A stretch of 64,000 nucleotides of DNA from positions 1,178,001-1,242,000 of the forward strand of contig NZ_OZ032159.1 of assembly GCF_964026555.1 (NCBI RefSeq), in the 5' to 3' direction. Below, in pieces: positions 1 through 9,889 of the stretch; the first letter of the stretch is position 1, and every line of letters starts with the position of its first letter. Below the pieces are notes generated by a model. The model saw only the letters and a program-made list of their open reading frames with translations. It had not been told where the DNA came from and did not search any database. The stretch is from Candidatus Tisiphia endosymbiont of Beris chalybata. GTDB taxonomy: Bacteria > Pseudomonadota > Alphaproteobacteria > Rickettsiales > Rickettsiaceae. The translations under genes were made by a program, and so were the position numbers.

Positions 1-554
1 CCCAAGCGGGCACAAGCAAGATAAATGCAACAAAAGATAAACTTTTTAATATAAAAATAAAATCTAAACCTATTGGAATTTTTGGCTTTGGGGCAGGCTG
101 GCATATAACAGAGAATATTAGAACGGATGTAACCCTTGATTTTTTGGCTAAACCCCAGCTTAAAAAATCCTTTAATAAAGGAGGAATTGCCTCTTCTATA
201 AAGCATAGAGGACAAGTTAGCTCATTATTAGTAAACGGTTATGTTGATGTATTTAATCTAACTATTGTTAAATTCTTTGGAGGAGCAGGTTTTGGCTGGG
301 CGCAAGTGAAAGAAAAAGTTCAGTCTTATGTTGGCGCAGCTAAAAAAGTAGAAGGTACTACTAAAACAGCGAATAATTTTGCTTATCAATTAACTGTGGG
401 AGCTGCTACTGAAGTAATAGGTGGAGTAGCAGTGGAGCTTTCATACAGCTGGCGAGATTATGGGCAGACTAAGAAACTGCAAAGTGAGCAGAAGATTGGT
501 AAAACCGCTTATAAAGCCCATAATATGATGATTGGTTTTAGGTTTGATATATAA
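1..554 (+). CDS. Outer-membrane beta-barrel protein, C-terminal part (5' end outside window)
   Basis: The frame that ends at 554 is open back to the first bases of the window, so this is the 3' part of a longer gene and the TTG at 144 is not its start. The translated part has alternating polar and hydrophobic stretches typical of barrel strands, a glycine-rich GFGAGW strand near 81-101 (nucleotides), and ends FRFDI, an aromatic-rich C-terminus of the kind used for outer-membrane assembly. It resembles small opacity/OmpW-like surface proteins of Rickettsiales. The exact family and ligand cannot be named from the fragment. tsaE follows after 26 bases on the same strand. Confidence 0.7.
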   Translation, partial: QAGTSKINATKDKLFNIKIKSKPIGIFGFGAGWHITENIRTDVTLDFLAKPQLKKSFNKGGIASSIKHRGQVSSLLVNGYVDVFNLTIVKFFGGAGFGWAQVKEKVQSYVGAAKKVEGTTKTANNFAYQLTVGAATEVIGGVAVELSYSWRDYGQTKKLQSEQKIGKTAYKAHNMMIGFRFDI

Positions 555-580
555 GTTAAATTATTGACCTGGCTTATGAA

Positions 581-1015
581 ATGAACTCGTATAACCAACC
601 TATTATTTTCAGTAGTGAAGAAGAAACAAGAGCGTTCGCTAAAGCTATTGCTGCTAAGGCACAAGCTAATGATATTATAACATTTTCTGGGGATTTGGGC
701 AGTGGCAAAACATTTATGTGCCGAGAAATAATAAAACAATTATGTCACGCGCCTAAAGAGGTGATTAGCCCTACTTTCAACTTATTACAATTATATAAAG
801 CTTCAGAATTTATTATCTATCATTTTGACCTATATCGCTTAAAGCATATAGAAGAAATTTATGAGCTAGGAATAGAAGAGGCATTCCAGGGCAATCTTTG
901 TTTAATTGAATGGCCTCAAATCATAGAGAAAATATTACCGCTGCCAATTACTAAAATTCATCTTCAAATAGTAAAAAATAACCACCGGCACTGTAGAATT
1001 GATTATTTAGAATAA
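581..1015 (+). CDS. tsaE: tRNA threonylcarbamoyladenosine biosynthesis ATPase TsaE
   Basis: A 144-residue P-loop ATPase. Walker A is GDLGSGKT at residues 37-44, followed by the family-typical SPTFNLLQLY, HFDLYRL and LIEWP segments. TsaE works with TsaB and TsaD to transfer the threonylcarbamoyl group to A37 of ANN-decoding tRNAs in the cytoplasm. Length is normal for the family. The ATG at 581 is the only reasonable start before the P-loop. It is co-directional with the preceding membrane protein gene and convergent with tadA. The call is firm. Confidence 0.93.
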   Translation: MNSYNQPIIFSSEEETRAFAKAIAAKAQANDIITFSGDLGSGKTFMCREIIKQLCHAPKEVISPTFNLLQLYKASEFIIYHFDLYRLKHIEEIYELGIEEAFQGNLCLIEWPQIIEKILPLPITKIHLQIVKNNHRHCRIDYLE

Positions 1016-1044
1016 GTTGAATTATTTTTTACAATAGACCTAAT

Positions 1045-1539
1045 CTACTTTTGTCTTATTTTTTGGAAGAAGTTTTGTATTAACTTTTGAGAAATGTCAG
1101 CAGAAAAACCACTATATATTTCCGGATGATGAAAACAGGCTTTACTGTTAAAAAAGCGTTCCCTGGTTTCTATACCCCCTCGCTGCGAATCAGTTGCCGC
1201 ATAAAATAACCTACCTATTCTAGCCAACGCTATAGCAGCTGCACACATCGTACATGGCTCTAAGGTAACGTACATATCATATTGTGATAAATTTTTACTT
1301 GATAAAAGTTGACACGCTTGATTGATCGCGACAATTTCAGCATGTAATAACGAATTTCTTGCTTGCTCTACCATATTATGAGTCCTTACAATCACTTTAT
1401 GGCTTATCCTATCAACTAGTATCGCTCCTACTGGCACCTCATTTTTATTAAACGCGATTTGCGCCTGTTTTAAAGCCTCTTCCATAAAAGAATTATTAAA
1501 ATTAGAGGAAGCTAATTTAGAGGGAGCAAATATTTTCAC
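1045..1539 (-). CDS. tadA: tRNA-specific adenosine deaminase TadA
   Basis: Zinc-dependent deaminase converting A34 to inosine in the wobble position of tRNA-Arg. The zinc/catalytic motif HAE lies at residues 66-68 and the PCxxC motif (EPCTMC) at about 95-99 of the 164-residue reading. The first 18 residues look dispensable: a methionine at residue 19 (base 1485) begins MEEALKQAQ, which matches usual TadA starts and would remove the 23-bp overlap with the upstream efflux gene. The ATG at 1539 overlaps the end of that gene, so translational coupling is also possible. Confidence 0.9.
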   Translation of the reverse strand: MKIFAPSKLASSNFNNSFMEEALKQAQIAFNKNEVPVGAILVDRISHKVIVRTHNMVEQARNSLLHAEIVAINQACQLLSSKNLSQYDMYVTLEPCTMCAAAIALARIGRLFYAATDSQRGGIETRERFFNSKACFHHPEIYSGFSADISQKLIQNFFQKIRQK

Positions 1540-2458
1540 GATAATTAACCATTTTTTCGTAACCGTAAGGATCTAAATGAATAATTATTTCTGCTCCAGG
1601 AAATTTGGATAATAAAGCACTGCAAATTTGATCACTAATGTAATGAGAAGTATATAAGGTCATATCACCATCCATTTCAATATGGCATTGAATAAAGGGC
1701 TTATGGGCAGCATATCTGGTTTTCATTTCATGAATACCCTTTACTTCACTAAATTTACTAATTATATGTATAATTTTTTCTCTATCTTCGTCAGGAAATT
1801 CTTCATCTACAAGGTTTTTAAAGGCTTTTCGGAATAGAGTATATGCGGTATAGATTATATACAAAGAGATACCCGCGCCAAATAAAGAATCCATAAACCA
1901 AAACTTAGCACTTAAATTTATAGAGATAATTATCGCAATGTTGGTCACTAAATCTATAAAATAGTGCAATTTATCTACCTTAGTAATTTCAGCACTAGTT
2001 TTTTTTATTACGTAAGATTGATACATAATCAAAATAATAGTGAGAATAATACACACGTACATTACGTTAATTCCATAGTCCAAGTTAGTAGGAATAGAAT
2101 TATCTAAAAAAGATTTAACGGATGAAATACACGTTAATATTCCCGAGAGAAAGAAGAATATTGCCTGTGAAAAAATTGTTAAGTCTTGAATCTTTTCATG
2201 CCCAAAACGATGATCATGATCCGGAGGTTTTAGAGAGAAACGAATAGCGATCAGGTTAATAAATGAGGAGGTGAGATCAAGCATTGAATCAATTAAGGAG
2301 GCTAAAACTGACTGAGAAGTGGTGACAAACCAAGCGTTGAGCTTAATAAGTAAAATTAATACTGCTACAATACATGAAGCATAGGAGGCAGTCTTGATAA
2401 GATATTGATGCTCTGGGGTGACCATATAAATAAATATTTCAATTGTGTTGTAATACAA
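1517..2458 (-). CDS. Cation diffusion facilitator (CDF) family efflux protein
   Basis: An inner-membrane divalent-cation/proton antiporter of the CDF family, 313 residues from the first ATG, or 302 from the in-frame ATG at 2425 ([11 protein letters not shown]), which looks the more natural start. Several hydrophobic helices are visible. The family aspartate motif appears as [12 protein letters not shown] and a histidine-rich HDHRFGHEK segment lies between helices. The C-terminal cytoplasmic domain has the HIEMDG and IHLDP pattern of the dimerising metal-sensing domain. The metal (zinc, iron, manganese) cannot be read from the sequence. It overlaps the start of tadA and probably shares a transcript. 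Confidence 0.88.
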   Translation of the reverse strand: MYYNTIEIFIYMVTPEHQYLIKTASYASCIVAVLILLIKLNAWFVTTSQSVLASLIDSMLDLTSSFINLIAIRFSLKPPDHDHRFGHEKIQDLTIFSQAIFFFLSGILTCISSVKSFLDNSIPTNLDYGINVMYVCIILTIILIMYQSYVIKKTSAEITKVDKLHYFIDLVTNIAIIISINLSAKFWFMDSLFGAGISLYIIYTAYTLFRKAFKNLVDEEFPDEDREKIIHIISKFSEVKGIHEMKTRYAAHKPFIQCHIEMDGDMTLYTSHYISDQICSALLSKFPGAEIIIHLDPYGYEKMVNYRENICSL

Positions 2459-2661
2459 AATACATTAATATATTTAAAATAACGCTAACTTTAGTATGTG
2501 TCAAACCTTAACAGTTATTGATTTTTTAATTATTTTGGAAAATTAGTCTTGATAAAACGGCAAAGAGTTGAGTTATCAAGCTGTGGCCTATTAAAATGAC
2601 CCATAATATAGTTAGTTAGGAAATATACTCGCAATGATCCCGCGCGTTGGGTTTGGAAATA
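2459..2661. other. Spacer with no recognisable gene
   Basis: AT-rich divergent spacer between the efflux gene and a PB repeat. I see no coding sequence or RNA gene; promoters for the leftward efflux gene probably lie here but no clear -35/-10 pair stands out. Confidence 0.5.
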
Positions 2662-2803
2662 TACTTCCTGCATAAGTCGAAAATAGTTAAGGAATTTTTA
2701 GAAAAAACGAAGCCGAGCCGAACTGCGTACGAGGATATACATGGGGAGCGGAGGCAAGTTTTGGCTACAAAATTACCAACTAGCTCGACTTATGCAGAAA
2801 GTA
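2662..2803. repeat. Palindromic element, PB family
   Basis: Left arm TACTTCCTGCATAAGTCGA is repeated in inverted form at the right as TCGACTTATGCAGAAAGTA. The internal core contains GCGTACGAGGATATACATGG. One frame is open across it (residues HKSKIVKEFLEKTK and so on) and resembles the open frame of the PA elements, so I read that frame as repeat-encoded and not a separate gene. Confidence 0.85.
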
Positions 2804-2928
2804 TAATGAATGATGAAGGAGCGAGCGCAGATGTGAGTACCTGAGTCCCTAATATTTTTCAAAAACAATTCTGGGATCATTGCAGTTATAGTAATTTAAC
2901 CCGTTAACTTTAAAAATACATGGTTCTT

Positions 2929-3402
2929 ATGAATTTAATCACTAAAATTATTGCAATTATTTTAGCAGCAACGTTATTACAATCCTGTTCGGGAGAGATG
3001 AATAAACAAAGTGGTGGTACGTTACTTGGAGGGGCTACCGGGGCTCTGATAGGCGCGCAATTTGGTAAAGGAACAGGAGCTCTTGTCGCCACAGGTGTCG
3101 GCGCTCTAGCAGGCGCCTTTATTGGAGGGCAAATTGGTAGAAGCATGGACGAGCAAGATCGCCGATTATTACAACAAAGTTCTCAAAGAGCCTTAGAAAC
3201 TAGTGCGGTTGGCCAAGAAGTACCATGGCGTAACCCCGATTCTGGACATTATGGCTCTACGACGCCAACCAAGACTTTCAAGAGTCACTCGGGAGAATAT
3301 TGTCGTGAATATGTGCAAGTAATTGTTATAGGAGGGCAGAAAGAAAAAGCGTATGGTAAAGCTTGCCGTAAGCCAGATGGGCAGTGGAAGATTGTTAATT
3401 AA
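2929..3402 (+). CDS. 17-kDa surface antigen lipoprotein (rickettsial genus-common antigen homologue)
   Basis: A 157-residue lipoprotein. From the ATG at 2929 (preferred to the ATG at 2920) the signal peptide ends in the lipobox LLQSC, with the lipidated cysteine at residue 20. A glycine-rich hydrophobic hairpin (GALIGAQFGKGTGAL, GALAGAFIGGQIG) follows, then MDEQDRR, QRALET, WRNPDSG, YCREY and a C-terminal ACRKPDGQW. This order matches the Rickettsia 17-kDa antigen very closely and places the protein in the outer membrane. It sits between palindromic repeats as a single-gene unit. It is the best single taxonomic marker in the window. Confidence 0.94.
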   Translation: MNLITKIIAIILAATLLQSCSGEMNKQSGGTLLGGATGALIGAQFGKGTGALVATGVGALAGAFIGGQIGRSMDEQDRRLLQQSSQRALETSAVGQEVPWRNPDSGHYGSTTPTKTFKSHSGEYCREYVQVIVIGGQKEKAYGKACRKPDGQWKIVN

Positions 3403-3508
3403 CGTTTAAAGTATTATTAGGCTTGGGGCAAGTTTTTGCTTGCATTAACTGAAAAGTGGGTTATTACCAGTAACTTTTTACATAAGCAATATTAAGGAAC
3501 TGCTATAA

Positions 3509-3636
3509 TATACTGCTCATACTTCAAGGATTGTTTTTTATTTTTTCGTAAACTCATGTGCTCACATATTTACATAGTACGCTGCACGCGCTCGCCATTT
3601 AAAATAATAATGATAGTTCTTGAAGTAGAAGCAAAG
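3509..3636. repeat. Palindromic element, PC family
   Basis: Begins TATACTGCTCATACTTCAAG and ends with the inverted TTCTTGAAGTAGAAGC. The interior has TGCTCACATATTTACATAGT followed by ACGCTGC, the core hairpin shared with other families. It fills most of the spacer between the 17-kDa antigen gene and znuC. Confidence 0.75.
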
Positions 3637-3716
3637 CTAAGGGTATCAACGTAAATTTAAGTCATTTATTATTGAAAAAGAAATAAGTGAAATGTAGTAA
3701 AATCATTGTAAAAGTA

Positions 3717-4436
3717 ATGTCTGTACCCCTAACGGAAGAGTCTATATTAATAAAATTTAGTAATGTATCCAAAAGATTTGGGACAAGTACCCCACTTTCT
3801 AATGTTAGTTTTACGGTCAAAAAAGGAGAAGTAACTACCTTAATTGGTCCTAACGGCGCAGGTAAAACCACTATAGCCAGATTAATTTTAGGGTTGGACC
3901 GACCTTCTTCGGGTACTATAAACATTCATACCAATTTAAAGATAGAGTATGTGCCGCAAAAGCTAGATTTTGCTACAAATCTTCCGATTACTGCAGAAAA
4001 ATTTTTATATCTATTAACTACTAATAAAGCCCAGGAAAATTGGCAAGAGCTATTTGATTTTGTTAAATTAGAGAATTATAAAGATCAGGATATTTCTGAG
4101 CTTTCAGGGGGGCAATTTCAAAAGTTAATTTTAGCGGCCACTTTACTAAATAACCCAGATTTAATTATTTTAGATGAACCTACTCAATCTTTAGACGCTA
4201 CTAGCCAACAAGAATTTTATCAGCTAATTACTCAAATAAAAAAGCGATTTAATATAACAATTTTTATGATTTCGCACGATCTATTTACGGTAATAAAAAA
4301 TTCTGATCAAGTTATATGTCTTAATGGCCATATATGCTGTAGTGGCAAACCAAATGAATTAGCGCAAAACCCAGACTTTCTAACAGCCTTATCCTCTATT
4401 GGTTTTTATATCCACAATCATGACCATAAACATTAA
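3717..4436 (+). CDS. znuC: ABC transporter ATP-binding protein, ZnuC-like (zinc uptake)
   Basis: Cytoplasmic ATPase subunit, 239 residues from the ATG at 3717; an upstream in-frame ATG at 3687 would add ten residues outside the normal domain. Walker A GPNGAGKT is at about 44-51, the ABC signature LSGGQ near 136 and Walker B LIILDEP shortly after, then the SHD switch histidine. The histidine-rich tail HNHDHKH is typical of zinc/manganese importers, and the overall sequence resembles rickettsial ZnuC. No permease or binding-protein gene lies beside it, so partners must be elsewhere. A PB repeat starts right after the stop codon. Confidence 0.82.
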   Translation: MSVPLTEESILIKFSNVSKRFGTSTPLSNVSFTVKKGEVTTLIGPNGAGKTTIARLILGLDRPSSGTINIHTNLKIEYVPQKLDFATNLPITAEKFLYLLTTNKAQENWQELFDFVKLENYKDQDISELSGGQFQKLILAATLLNNPDLIILDEPTQSLDATSQQEFYQLITQIKKRFNITIFMISHDLFTVIKNSDQVICLNGHICCSGKPNELAQNPDFLTALSSIGFYIHNHDHKH

Positions 4437-4441
4437 AATAT

Positions 4442-4605
4442 TAGATTTCCTGCATAAATCAAAAAAGCTCTCGGGATTTTTAGGAAAAACCAAGCTAAGC
4501 CGAGCTGCGTACATAGAGGATTGTTACGGAGCGGAAGGCCGCGTTTTGACGACAAAATTATCCACTAGCTCGGCACCTACCAGTTCGATTTATGCAGGAA
4601 GTCTA
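4442..4605. repeat. Palindromic element, PB family
   Basis: Left end TAGATTTCCTGCATAAATC and right end GATTTATGCAGGAAGTCTA are inverted copies. At 164 bp it is the longest PB copy, with extra bases near CGGCACCTACCAG. It starts six bases after znuC and has a frame homologous to the PA-encoded peptide (FLGKTKLSRAAY). Confidence 0.87.
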
Positions 4606-4678
4606 GTAACTAAACCTACCTTCGCAGATTCTAGGAGTAAATCCTAGAATTACTAGATAACTTTAATTCAATATTGGT

Positions 4679-5335
4679 ATGCTTGAACAATTAGTTAGTT
4701 ATTATCCTTTTATAAATTTTATTATCCAAGGAACACTGGTCACCCTAAAATATAGTATGGTATCTGTGTTATTTGGGTTGATTTTAGGGGTGTTATTAGC
4801 GGTTTGTAAAATAAGTAAAAGCTATATATTGCGAATATTTGCGGATTTTTATACTTCTATTTTCCGCGGTACCCCTTTATTAATACAGCTTAGTATAATT
4901 TATTTTGGAGTACCAAGTTTAATAGGGATTAAGTTTAGTGTCTTTGCCGCTGGCGTTATGGCTTTTTCCTTAAATTCAGGAGCCTATGTCTCGGAAATAA
5001 TAAGAGCCGGAATTAGGGCGGTTGATCAAGGGCAGTTTGAGGCAGCAAAAGCATTAGGTATACCAGACCTCCTGATGATGCGAGCGATTATATTACCCCA
5101 AGCCGTAAGGAATATATTTCCTTCCTTAGTTAATGAGTTAATTAATTTAATTAAAGAATCGGCAATTATCTCAATGATAGGAGAGATGGATTTAATGCGT
5201 AGAGCCCAAATAGTATCCCTGGAAACTTACACTTATTTTACCCCTATGTTAATCGCAGGGCTGTGCTATTATGTAATAATAATTATTATTAGTAATTTAG
5301 CAAAAATAGTAGAAAAAAAACTTACTATTAACTAA
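4679..5335 (+). CDS. glnP: Amino-acid ABC transporter permease, GlnP-like
   Basis: A 218-residue inner-membrane permease of the His/Glu/Gln/Arg family. Hydrophobic helices span most of the protein. The family motif FRGTPLLIQL follows the second helix and the cytoplasmic EAA loop (EAAKALGI then ILPQAVRNIFPSL) lies at about 121-150, where the ATPase subunit docks. Length and motifs are normal. Substrate assignment to glutamine rests on similarity to rickettsial GlnP only. No GlnQ or binding protein is adjacent. Spacers on both sides hold repeats. Confidence 0.87.
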   Translation: MLEQLVSYYPFINFIIQGTLVTLKYSMVSVLFGLILGVLLAVCKISKSYILRIFADFYTSIFRGTPLLIQLSIIYFGVPSLIGIKFSVFAAGVMAFSLNSGAYVSEIIRAGIRAVDQGQFEAAKALGIPDLLMMRAIILPQAVRNIFPSLVNELINLIKESAIISMIGEMDLMRRAQIVSLETYTYFTPMLIAGLCYYVIIIIISNLAKIVEKKLTIN

Positions 5336-5368
5336 AAATAGTAAAAATTCTTTAGAAAGATCTGCTAA

Positions 5369-5632
5369 TATACTGCTCGTACTTCAAGAATTGGATTTAT
5401 TTTAAATGACGAGTGCACGCAGCGTATAGCATAGCCCATTAAGGTACGTACAGGGTATTTATCTTCGAGTATCCATGACTACTATACTTCCCCCCAGGGT
5501 ATTATCGTGTATGTATCGTAATGACATAAGCTATACATGTATGTGAGGATTCGAGCACCGAATTGACGTACAAATTACCGGTAGAAGTAGAATTTTCAAA
5601 AGAGGCCTAATAAAAAAACAATTCGGCAAAGT
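5369..5632. repeat. Composite of nested palindromic repeats (PC/PD pieces around a PE element)
   Basis: Starts as PC (TATACTGCTCGTACTTCAAG), is broken in its core hairpin at GCAGCG by a PE element, continues as the right half of a PD-type core (TACATGTATGTGAGGATTCG), and finishes with AAAAGAGGCCTA followed by PC-like AAAAAACAATTCGGCAAAG. The order shows successive insertions. Confidence 0.75.
5425..5535. repeat. Palindromic element, PE family
   Basis: Ends TATAGCATAG and ATAAGCTATA. The interior motif AAGGTACGTACAGGGTATTT is shared with the copies at 24907, 27374, 37536, 63511 and 63682. It sits at a TA in the core of an older repeat. Confidence 0.82.
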
Positions 5633-6143
5633 GAGGAGTCATAATAAGGAAATTAAATAATGCTCTGTCAGTCTCCTGTAGATGATTAATCATATATTTT
5701 CCTACTACAGGAATATATTTATGAAGTAATATTGCTAAAAACCCTTTGCTTTTATGAAAAAATTAGTTATAGTTCCACGGATATTATGTGAGTTAAATAT
5801 AGATTCATGATGGAAGGAGCGTAGTTACCGTAGGTAACCTATAGTATTTCAATTAAATTTTTCTATAAAAATTACCTCTCTACCTAATTTACTTCAAATT
5901 GATATATTCAACGGTGAATAAATTTCAAAAAGAGAGAAAGCGCTTGATCAGCTGCTAAATCTCATTAATATGATAATAAAAATAAGATAGTTGATTGAAT
6001 AATAAAATAAATAAGATGCATACTAAGGAATTGCCTTAAGTAGGCCTTTTCCTCATTTGCAGTAAGACCGTTAGTTTGCCGGAATGATTTATTCTTACAA
6101 ACAAATTAGGTTATTTAAGTATAGAAAAATCTTGGAGTATCAG
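5633..6143. other. AT-rich leader region of the rpsL operon
   Basis: No gene or repeat family is recognisable. It must contain the promoter for the rpsL-rpsG-fusA transcript, but I cannot place a convincing promoter by eye. Confidence 0.4.
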
Positions 6144-6527
6144 ATGCCAACAAATAATCAATTAGTACGTTTAGGGAGAAAATCAAAGATACGTAAAACA
6201 AAATCGCCCGCTTTGGAAGCTAATCCATTTCGAAAAGGCGTTTGTGTGATAGTTAAAACTGTAACTCCTAAAAAACCTAATTCTGCTCTTCGTAAGATGG
6301 CGAGGGTACGTTTGAGCAATGGTGAATATGTAAACGCATACATACCAGGGGAAGGGCATAATTTACAAGAACATTCTACGGTCTTAGTAAGAGGAGGCCG
6401 AGTGCCAGATCTGCCTGGGGTAAAATATCATATAGTTCGAGGAGTTTATGATACACAAGGTGTAAAAAACCGTAAGCAAGGGCGCTCACGTTACGGTACT
6501 TCAGCAAAACAAGCTGTAAAAAAATAA
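6144..6527 (+). CDS. rpsL: Small ribosomal subunit protein S12
   Basis: 127 residues from the ATG at 6144 ([15 protein letters not shown]), preceded by TTGGAG at 6132-6137. The longer open frame from 6084 adds 20 residues never seen on S12. [10 protein letters not shown] with Lys43, the [10 protein letters not shown] segment and the KQGRSRYG tail are all present. S12 lines the decoding centre. Residue 88 is proline in the GGRVPDLPG loop, where E. coli has lysine. First gene of the rpsL-rpsG-fusA operon. Confidence 0.97.
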   Translation: MPTNNQLVRLGRKSKIRKTKSPALEANPFRKGVCVIVKTVTPKKPNSALRKMARVRLSNGEYVNAYIPGEGHNLQEHSTVLVRGGRVPDLPGVKYHIVRGVYDTQGVKNRKQGRSRYGTSAKQAVKK

Positions 6528-6546
6528 TTTGAAATAGAGAGATAAG

Positions 6547-7035
6547 ATGTCACGTCGTCATGCCGCAGAGAAACGAGTTATCCTGCCTGATATGAAATAT
6601 AACAGCCCTTTAGTTGCTAGATTTATTAATAATATTATGAAGCAAGGGAAAAAGGCTTTAGCAGAAAAAATAGTATATTTAGCTTTAAAAAAAATAGAAA
6701 AAAAGCACAGGGTAGATCCTTTCGACACTTTTAACAATGCTATGAATAACGTTAAACCCTATCTTGAGGTAACTTCCGTGCGGGTGGGGGGAGCTAATTA
6801 TCAGGTTCCATCCCCTGTCGATGAAAGAAGGGGGTACGCCTTAGCGACTCGTTGGATTATTATTGCTGCAAGTAAGCGTTCAGAAAAAAAGATGATTGAT
6901 AAGTTAGCAGAAGAGTTGTTTGAAGCTTCAAATAATAGGGGAGTGGCTATTAAGAAGAGAGAAGACACTCATAAAATGGCTGAAGCGAATAAAGCATTCG
7001 CTCATTTTAGCCCTAAAAAAACGCAACCAAGGTAA
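6547..7035 (+). CDS. rpsG: Small ribosomal subunit protein S7
   Basis: 162 residues, starting [10 protein letters not shown] 19 bases after rpsL. S7 nucleates the 30S head and binds the 3' domain of 16S rRNA. Recognisable segments are [34 protein letters not shown] and the R-rich [14 protein letters not shown] region. Slightly longer than the roughly 156 residues usual in proteobacteria, with the extra at a basic C-terminus (FSPKKTQPR). fusA starts 7 bases after its stop. Confidence 0.97.
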   Translation: MSRRHAAEKRVILPDMKYNSPLVARFINNIMKQGKKALAEKIVYLALKKIEKKHRVDPFDTFNNAMNNVKPYLEVTSVRVGGANYQVPSPVDERRGYALATRWIIIAASKRSEKKMIDKLAEELFEASNNRGVAIKKREDTHKMAEANKAFAHFSPKKTQPR

Positions 7036-7042
7036 TAATAAT

Positions 7043-9121
7043 ATGTCGAGTATAGAACCACTTTCGCTTGCAAATACCCGTAACATTGGTATTTGTGCTC
7101 ATATTGATGCTGGAAAGACCACAACCACCGAACGTATTCTTTATTATACTGGGAAGTCTCATAAAATAGGAGAAGTTCACGATGGCGGTGCTACGATGGA
7201 CTGGATGGAACAAGAGCAAGAGCGTGGTATTACTATTACTTCTGCCGCAACTACTTGTTACTGGAAAGGTAAGCGTATTAATATTATCGATACTCCGGGA
7301 CATGTGGACTTTACTATAGAAGTAGAACGTTCTTTACGTGTACTTGATGGCGCAGTTGCAGTGTTTGATGGGGTAGCAGGGGTGGAGCCTCAATCCGAAA
7401 CAGTCTGGCGTCAGGCTGATAAATATAAAGTACCTAGAATGTGTTTTGTGAATAAAATGGACAGGATGGGGGCGAATTTTTATAGATGTGTGGATATGAT
7501 CCAGGAGCGCCTTGGTGCAAGGCCTTTAGTAATGCAACTCCCTGTTGGCATTGAAGAAAATTTTAAAGGTGTCATTGACTTAGTCCAGATGAGGGCTATT
7601 ATTTGGAAAGATGAATCTTTGGGTGCAGAGTATGTATATGAAGACATCCCTTCGGATATGTTAGAAATTGCTGAAAAATATCACGCTCTGTTACTCGATA
7701 TGGTTGCAGAATTAGATGATCAATTAATGGAGCAATATCTATCAGGAGAGAAGGTTTCTGAAGAACAAATTAAATTAGTTATTAGAAAAGGGGTGATAGG
7801 TAGGGTTTTTGTTCCAGTATTATGTGGCAGCGCATTTAAAAATAAAGGGGTGCAACCTTTATTAGATGCAGTCATTGATTACTTACCTTCTCCTATTGAT
7901 ATTGGCACGGTGAAAGGTATAGATCTGAATACTGATGAAGAAAAGGATTTTAAGATTTCTATTTCTGAACCTTTCGCTGCTTTAGCCTTTAAAGTAATGA
8001 CAGATCCTTTTGTAGGTTCCCTGACATTTGTTAGAATTTATTCAGGTAAAATTACTTCAGGTGTTACAGTAATAAATACAGTAAAAGGTCAAAAAGAGCG
8101 AGTAGGCAGGATGCTTCTTATGCATGCGAATGAAAGGGAAGATATTAAAGAAGCAATAGCTGGCGATATTGTGGCGTTAGCTGGCCTTAAGAATACTACT
8201 ACTGGGGACACTTTATGTGTTCCAGATAAACAAATTATTTTAGAGAGAATGGAGTTTCCTGAGCCAGTAATTGAATTAGCAGTAGAGCCAAAATCAACGG
8301 TAGATCAAGAAAAAATGGGATTTGCCTTATCTAGGCTAGCTGCAGAGGACCCTTCCTTTAGGGTAACTTCTGACCAAGAAACTGGGCAAACCGTGATTAA
8401 GGGTATGGGTGAGCTACATCTAGAGATCATTGTTGATCGTATGAGGCGGGAATTTAAAGTAGAAGCAAATGTAGGGGCGCCGCAGGTAGCATACCGGGAG
8501 ACAATTACTAAAACTTGTGAAGTGGATTATACTCATAAAAAACAATCTGGTGGTGCGGGGCAATTTGCGCGTGTTAAAATAATATTTGAACCCCAAGAAC
8601 CTGCAACAGGATTTATTTTTGAAAGTAAAATCGTTGGAGGGTCGGTACCAAAAGAATTTATCCCAGGAGTAGAAAAGGGCTTGAATAACATTCGAGATAC
8701 AGGTGTAGTAGCTGGATATCCGATGATTGATTTTAAAGCCACTTTAATAGATGGAGCATTTCATGATGTGGATTCAAGCGTTTTAGCGTTTGAGATTGCA
8801 GCAAAAGCTGCTTTTAGAGAAGGGATGCCGAAAGGTAACCCGAAATTGTTAGAGCCTATTATGAAAGTTGAAGTTGTCACTCCGAATGAATATATGGGAG
8901 ATATTATTGGTGATTTAAATAGTCGTAGAGGCCAAATGCAAAGCATGGATCCTAGAGGAAATGCTCAAGTGATTATTGCTAATGTACCTCTTGCTGAAAT
9001 GTTTGGGTATGTCAATACCCTTAGATCTTTGTCACAAGGTAGGTCACAATATAGTATGACTTTTTCTCATTATGATCCAGTTCCGCAGCAAGTAGCTGAA
9101 GGGATTAAAAGTAAGAAGTAA
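7043..9121 (+). CDS. fusA: Translation elongation factor G
   Basis: 692 residues from the ATG at 7043 ([20 protein letters not shown]). The earlier in-frame start at 6920 lies within rpsG. GTPase motifs are AHIDAGKTT near residue 19, the switch region [17 protein letters not shown] and NKMD near 136. Domains II to V follow, with the conserved GMGELHLEI and the final [17 protein letters not shown] drives translocation and ribosome recycling. Unlike many proteobacterial str operons, no tuf gene follows; a PB repeat starts seven bases after the stop. Confidence 0.98.
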   Translation: MSSIEPLSLANTRNIGICAHIDAGKTTTTERILYYTGKSHKIGEVHDGGATMDWMEQEQERGITITSAATTCYWKGKRINIIDTPGHVDFTIEVERSLRVLDGAVAVFDGVAGVEPQSETVWRQADKYKVPRMCFVNKMDRMGANFYRCVDMIQERLGARPLVMQLPVGIEENFKGVIDLVQMRAIIWKDESLGAEYVYEDIPSDMLEIAEKYHALLLDMVAELDDQLMEQYLSGEKVSEEQIKLVIRKGVIGRVFVPVLCGSAFKNKGVQPLLDAVIDYLPSPIDIGTVKGIDLNTDEEKDFKISISEPFAALAFKVMTDPFVGSLTFVRIYSGKITSGVTVINTVKGQKERVGRMLLMHANEREDIKEAIAGDIVALAGLKNTTTGDTLCVPDKQIILERMEFPEPVIELAVEPKSTVDQEKMGFALSRLAAEDPSFRVTSDQETGQTVIKGMGELHLEIIVDRMRREFKVEANVGAPQVAYRETITKTCEVDYTHKKQSGGAGQFARVKIIFEPQEPATGFIFESKIVGGSVPKEFIPGVEKGLNNIRDTGVVAGYPMIDFKATLIDGAFHDVDSSVLAFEIAAKAAFREGMPKGNPKLLEPIMKVEVVTPNEYMGDIIGDLNSRRGQMQSMDPRGNAQVIIANVPLAEMFGYVNTLRSLSQGRSQYSMTFSHYDPVPQQVAEGIKSKK

Positions 9122-9127
9122 TAGGAA

Positions 9128-9275
9128 TAGACTTCCTGCATAGGTTGAAAAAGCGCTCGGGGTTTTTAGGAAAAACGAAGTCGAGCCGAACTGCATACTC
9201 AAATGTACATGAGGAGCGGAAGGCCACGTTTTGACAACAAAATCACCCACTAGATCGACTTATGCAGGAAGTCTA
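9128..9275. repeat. Palindromic element, PB family
   Basis: 148 bp with ends TAGACTTCCTGCATAGGTTG and CGACTTATGCAGGAAGTCTA. The core reads CTGCATACTCAAATGTACAT then GAGGAGCGG. It occupies the position where tuf would be expected in other proteobacteria. Confidence 0.88.
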
Positions 9276-9448
9276 ATATAAAAACATATGGTTTTCTTAA
9301 TACAGTATGCTGTGTTTAATAGGAAAGAGCTCGCAGTCTATTAATTTTACTTAACACTAGCGGTATTACTAGCTATACTAATATTAAAGGTGGGGTATAA
9401 CGTTATTACCTAGGTAGGAAACCTTCACAGGACCTAGTATATAAAAAA

Positions 9449-9594
9449 TAGACTTCTTTTAAAACTTGCATCGTGCAGGGAATTTGAAGGAGAAGAGGCG
9501 TGCAAAACTGCAGCGTACTTAAGTGCAGCTGAGAATTTGAGCCTAGACTCATTGTTCCCATTACCAACTTGATACAAGTTTTAAAAGAAGTCTA
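9449..9594. repeat. Palindromic element, PD family
   Basis: 146 bp from TAGACTTCTTTTAAAACTTG to CAAGTTTTAAAAGAAGTCTA, a near-perfect 20-base inverted repeat. The core is GCAGCGTACTTAAGTGCAGC. It lies between fusA and tRNA-Trp; the remaining 9276-9448 and 9595-9794 hold no gene that I can see. Confidence 0.9.
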
Positions 9595-9794
9595 TAGAGT
9601 AAACATTTTTGTTCCTACTAGTTTGGGAATATATAGCGTTTTTAATTAACCAGAAGAACATAGTGTAGTAGTAGAAATAGCACTGCTACTAATAAGAAAA
9701 AGCTAATATTATTAATAACGCCTGAGTCCGTATTAATAATAATTAGAAATGATATTTTCTTAAAAAACGTTTGATTTTATAAGAAAAATATGAT

Positions 9795-9870
9795 AGGAGT
9801 GTAGCTCAATTGGTAGAGCGTCGGTCTCCAAAACCGAAGGCTGCGGGTTCGATTCCTGTCGCTCCTGCCA
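9795..9870 (+). tRNA. tRNA-Trp (CCA anticodon)
   Basis: 76 nt cloverleaf with acceptor AGGAGTG pairing with the 3' side, D-loop AGCTCAATTGGTAGAGC, anticodon arm CGGTCTCCAAAACCG with CCA at 9828-9830, T-loop GGTTCGATTCC and an encoded CCA end. Its place directly upstream of secE and nusG is conserved in Rickettsia. Confidence 0.97.
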
Positions 9871-9889
9871 ACTATAAGAGTTTGTATGA

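Noticed and set aside
2647..2844. 65-residue open frame starting MGLEIYFLHKSK
   Set aside because: It lies almost wholly in a PB element and its peptide matches the frame of other PB and PA copies, so it is repeat-encoded with no independent support as a gene.
9122..9794. Expected tuf gene downstream of fusA
   Set aside because: No EF-Tu coding sequence or remnant is present; the spacer holds PB and PD repeats only. This agrees with the split arrangement in Rickettsia.
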